Shown here: in pieces, positions 36,587 to 38,763 of the stretch
How the letters are laid out: every line of letters begins with the position of its first letter
Position numbering within the stretch: position 1 is the first letter of the stretch
NCBI GenBank assembly: GCA_034432795.1
Contig: DAOUBF010000014.1
Location: 1-38,763, forward strand
Source: DAOUBF01 sp034432795
Lineage (GTDB): Bacteria > Chloroflexota > Anaerolineae > DSLN01
Direction: 5' to 3'
DNA length: 38,763 bases
The notes under the pieces: model-generated
Told to the model about the DNA's origin: nothing
Seen by the model: only the letters and a program-made list of their open reading frames with translations
The model's database searches: none
Translations under genes and position numbers: made by a program

Positions 36587-38763
36587 ATGCGTTGCCCTAC
36601 CTGTCAGGCGGAGAATCCACCCGGCGCCCCGTATTGCGTCCAATGTGCAGCCGAACTCGGTCGGCTTTGCCCTGCTTGCGGCTTCCTGAACCCCCTCAAT
36701 CATCGTTTCTGCGGCCAATGCGGCACTCGCCTTGAAGGGGAGGCTTCTGCCCCCACCTCCATCCCCCTTGCCCAAAGCTCTGTGAGGGTAGGGCGGGTTT
36801 CTATACCCGCCGTATCTGGGGAGGGAGGGGCTACTCCCCCCCCACCGGACCAACGGCGCGACGTCACCATCCTCATCGCCGATCTGAGCAATTACACCGC
36901 GACCATCCACGATCTGGACCCAGAGGATGCCTATAGCCTGGTGGCGGACTATTTGACCATCCTGGGCCAGACGGTGCTGGAATATGGCGGCACGGTGCAT
37001 AAATACACGGGCGATGGGGTGATTGCGCTGTTTGGGGCACCGGAGGCGCACGAGGACGACCCGGAACGGGCCTTGCGGGCGGCGCTGGCCATGCAAGAGG
37101 GCATCGCCAGCTATCGTCCCCGGCTGAGCAATGGGGCCACCGGTGTCCTGCGGATGCGCGTCGGCGTGCATATGGGCACCGTGATCCTGGGGGCCCTCGG
37201 CCCGGACGGGGCGCAAGAGTACACCGTCGTGGGCGAGGCGGTTAATCTGGCTGCGCGCCTGGAGCAGGCCGCCGAGCCGGGGACGATATTGGTCAGCGCG
37301 CCGGTGTATCAGCGCACCTGGCCGCTGTTCACCTTTGAGCCGCAGCCCCCGTTGCAGCTCAAGGGTCTGCCGGAGGCAGTAGAGGCCTATCGCCTGCTCG
37401 GCCCGCGCCTCCAGCCGGGACGATTGCGCGGTGTGCCCGGCCTGCACGCCCCGATCATTGGCCGTGATCAGCAGCTTGAGCAGCTTCAGACGACCCTGAC
37501 CAGGCTGATTCGGGATAAGCGTGGGCAGGTGGTGCTGATCAGCGGCGAGGCCGGCGTGGGCAAGACGCGCCTGGTGAGCGAGTTGCATGCGCTCGTCACG
37601 GGGGACCGGAACCAGGCGAAAGCCCTCTCAGATGATGGACGGGGCTGGAGGGAAGGCATCCTCTGGCTTGAGGGGCGTTGCACAGATATTAAGCGCACGC
37701 AGGCGTATACGCCCTTCGTTCAGGCATTGAGTACCGCCCTGGGCCTGAGCACTGCCGATAGCGAAGAGGAGCGCCTGGCGAAGATTGAGGCTGCGCTGGA
37801 GCGCAGCGGTGGCGCAGCGGGGCAGGCGCTGGTACCGTACTTCACCTTCCTCCTTTCCGCCGGGCCTAGCAGCGGGGCATTGCCTGAGAACATCAGCCAT
37901 TTGGGGCCGCTGGCGGTCCAGCAGCAAACGTTCATCGCTGTACGCCAGTTTCTCCAATGGGAAGCGGCCAGACAGCCCGTCGTCCTGCTCCTGGATGACC
38001 TGCACTGGGCGGATGAACTCTCACGCGAACTGTTGATTTCACTCCTTGACCTCAGCGAGCGACTGCCTATCCTCTTTCTGTGCATCAGCCGCGAGGAGAA
38101 TGAAAGCGGCACGCTCTCACTCATCCGCCGTGCCGCGCAGATGCGTGTCCCTGAGCACACCACCAGCATGGTTCTGGAGCCGCTCTCCGATGAGGATTGT
38201 GGCCGCCTGATTGACCATCTATTGAGTAACCCGGCATTGCCATCGGTCCTGCGGCAGGGGATTATCAGCCGGGCGCGGGGCAATCCCTTCTTTGTGGAAG
38301 AGATTCTGCGTATGCTCATTGACCGGGGGCAGTTGGTCCGAAGTCCAGTACCAACTGGGCTGAGAGCACCGGTTACTGGGAGCCCGATGAGAGCAGACGT
38401 GGCCTGGGTGCTCGCGCCGGGTGCTTCGGAGACAGTGGATGGGGTGCCGGGGACGATCAGCGCTCTGATTTTGACCCGTTTTGACCGCCTGGCCCAACCG
38501 CTTCAGGCCACCCTCCAGGCCGCCGCCGTCCTGGGCAGTCCGTTCACCTACGCCGAATTGAACGCCATGGGGCGGCTGCCGGAACCAGAACTGCGCCGGC
38601 ATCTCAATGAACTCATCGCCCGCGAGTTCTTGATCAGAGCCACAGCCACGCCGGACGAAGAGACCTATGCCTTCAAGCACCCCCTGACCCAGGAGGCCAT
38701 CTACAGCACGCTGCTGAAGCGCCAGCGGCGCGAGTTGCACCGTGCGGCAGGCGAGGCATTGGA
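36587..38763 (+). CDS. Zinc-ribbon / class III nucleotide cyclase / AAA-ATPase protein (3' end outside window)
   Basis: At least 725 residues, open to the window edge. Residues 1-48 hold two zinc ribbons (CPTC...CVQC and CPAC...CGQC). The cyclase homology domain follows: Asp in VTILIADLSNYT and Asp in HKYTGDGVIALFGAP are the metal ligands, with the substrate Lys four before the second Asp, and VVGEAVNLAARLEQ supplies the transition-state Asn and Arg. Thr occupies the purine-specifying Asp position, common in this bacterial subfamily. Then comes a signalling AAA module: IIGRDQQLEQL, Walker A LISGEAGVGKTRL, Walker B PVVLLLDDLHWAD, ending in helical repeats. All catalytic residues look present, so cAMP synthesis is plausible. 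A REP-like hairpin encodes VGRVSIPA in frame in the linker before the cyclase. Confidence 0.9.
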   Translation, partial: MRCPTCQAENPPGAPYCVQCAAELGRLCPACGFLNPLNHRFCGQCGTRLEGEASAPTSIPLAQSSVRVGRVSIPAVSGEGGATPPPPDQRRDVTILIADLSNYTATIHDLDPEDAYSLVADYLTILGQTVLEYGGTVHKYTGDGVIALFGAPEAHEDDPERALRAALAMQEGIASYRPRLSNGATGVLRMRVGVHMGTVILGALGPDGAQEYTVVGEAVNLAARLEQAAEPGTILVSAPVYQRTWPLFTFEPQPPLQLKGLPEAVEAYRLLGPRLQPGRLRGVPGLHAPIIGRDQQLEQLQTTLTRLIRDKRGQVVLISGEAGVGKTRLVSELHALVTGDRNQAKALSDDGRGWREGILWLEGRCTDIKRTQAYTPFVQALSTALGLSTADSEEERLAKIEAALERSGGAAGQALVPYFTFLLSAGPSSGALPENISHLGPLAVQQQTFIAVRQFLQWEAARQPVVLLLDDLHWADELSRELLISLLDLSERLPILFLCISREENESGTLSLIRRAAQMRVPEHTTSMVLEPLSDEDCGRLIDHLLSNPALPSVLRQGIISRARGNPFFVEEILRMLIDRGQLVRSPVPTGLRAPVTGSPMRADVAWVLAPGASETVDGVPGTISALILTRFDRLAQPLQATLQAAAVLGSPFTYAELNAMGRLPEPELRRHLNELIAREFLIRATATPDEETYAFKHPLTQEAIYSTLLKRQRRELHRAAGEAL
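36788..36811 (+). repeat. REP-like hairpin with GTAG, copy 6, in frame inside the cyclase gene
   Basis: GTAG (36788-36791) directly precedes GGCGGGT-TTCTAT-ACCCGCC. The following bases GTATCTG mirror the GCAGATAC flank of copies 1 and 4. Read in frame it adds VGRVSIPAVS between the zinc ribbons and the cyclase domain. Confidence 0.8.

Noticed and set aside
1..38763. tRNA, rRNA, tmRNA or RNase P genes
   Set aside because: No cloverleaf with a T-loop TTCRANY motif, and no conserved rRNA, tmRNA or RNase P core, was recognised in the gaps by eye; a covariance-model scan would be decisive.

Overview
The window is GC-rich bacterial chromosome, most likely from a Chloroflexota (Anaerolineae-like) organism. 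That placement is an inference. It rests on the high GC, the Pro-rich lipoprotein linkers behind a lipobox, the peptide- and nucleoside-type ABC importers, the STAND/TPR and cyclase-AAA signalling proteins, and the dense dispersed repeats. No rRNA, tRNA, CRISPR array or intact transposase gene was seen.

Layout. 1-2.6 kb (minus): a Wzt-type polysaccharide ABC ATPase and a family 2 glycosyltransferase running off the left edge. 2.8-4.4 kb (plus): a cation/proton antiporter overlapping a PII-like small protein. 4.4-5.9 kb (minus): the AmmeMemoRadiSam A and B proteins with their own promoter. 6.0-10.0 kb (minus): an overlapping series of M23/FG-GAP protein, methyltransferase, phosphomutase-like metalloenzyme and flavin reductase. 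10.3-13.2 kb (minus): a FAD/Fe-S D-2-hydroxyacid dehydrogenase fusion. 13.4-14.8 kb (plus): an M20 peptidase. 14.9-22.4 kb (minus): a complete oligopeptide importer (two ATPases, lipoprotein, two permeases) followed by a membrane cytochrome c. 22.5-23.2 kb (minus): trmD. 23.3-25.1 kb (plus): an RmlD-like reductase and a second glycosyltransferase. 25.3-26.0 kb (minus): an AT-richer methyltransferase. 26.1-31.1 kb (minus): a complete BMP-type nucleoside-like importer. 31.3-32.5 kb (minus): an acyl-CoA dehydrogenase. 33.2-38.8 kb (plus): an NB-ARC protein, a TPR protein and a zinc-ribbon/class III cyclase/AAA protein running off the right edge.

The importers, M20 peptidase, hydroxyacid dehydrogenase and acyl-CoA dehydrogenase fit a heterotroph living on peptides, nucleosides and organic acids. 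The two glycosyltransferases, Wzt and RmlD-like protein fit surface polysaccharide synthesis.

The most unusual content is not a single gene. Three classes of short repeat fill the gene junctions and have also entered reading frames: (1) REP-like hairpins with a 5' GTAG, a constant TTCYAT loop and a covarying stem; (2) period-7 tandem arrays of a G-x-x-R-R-A-C heptamer, often as inverted pairs; (3) G/C-rich CCCTCTCCC/GGGAGAGGG palindromes. One REP copy sits at the break between the NB-ARC and TPR frames, and another lies in frame in the cyclase gene. A second candidate is a compact minus-strand unit at 32.8-33.05 kb, with a promoter, three leader hairpins, a strong ribosome site, a 19-codon Trp-rich frame and a terminator.
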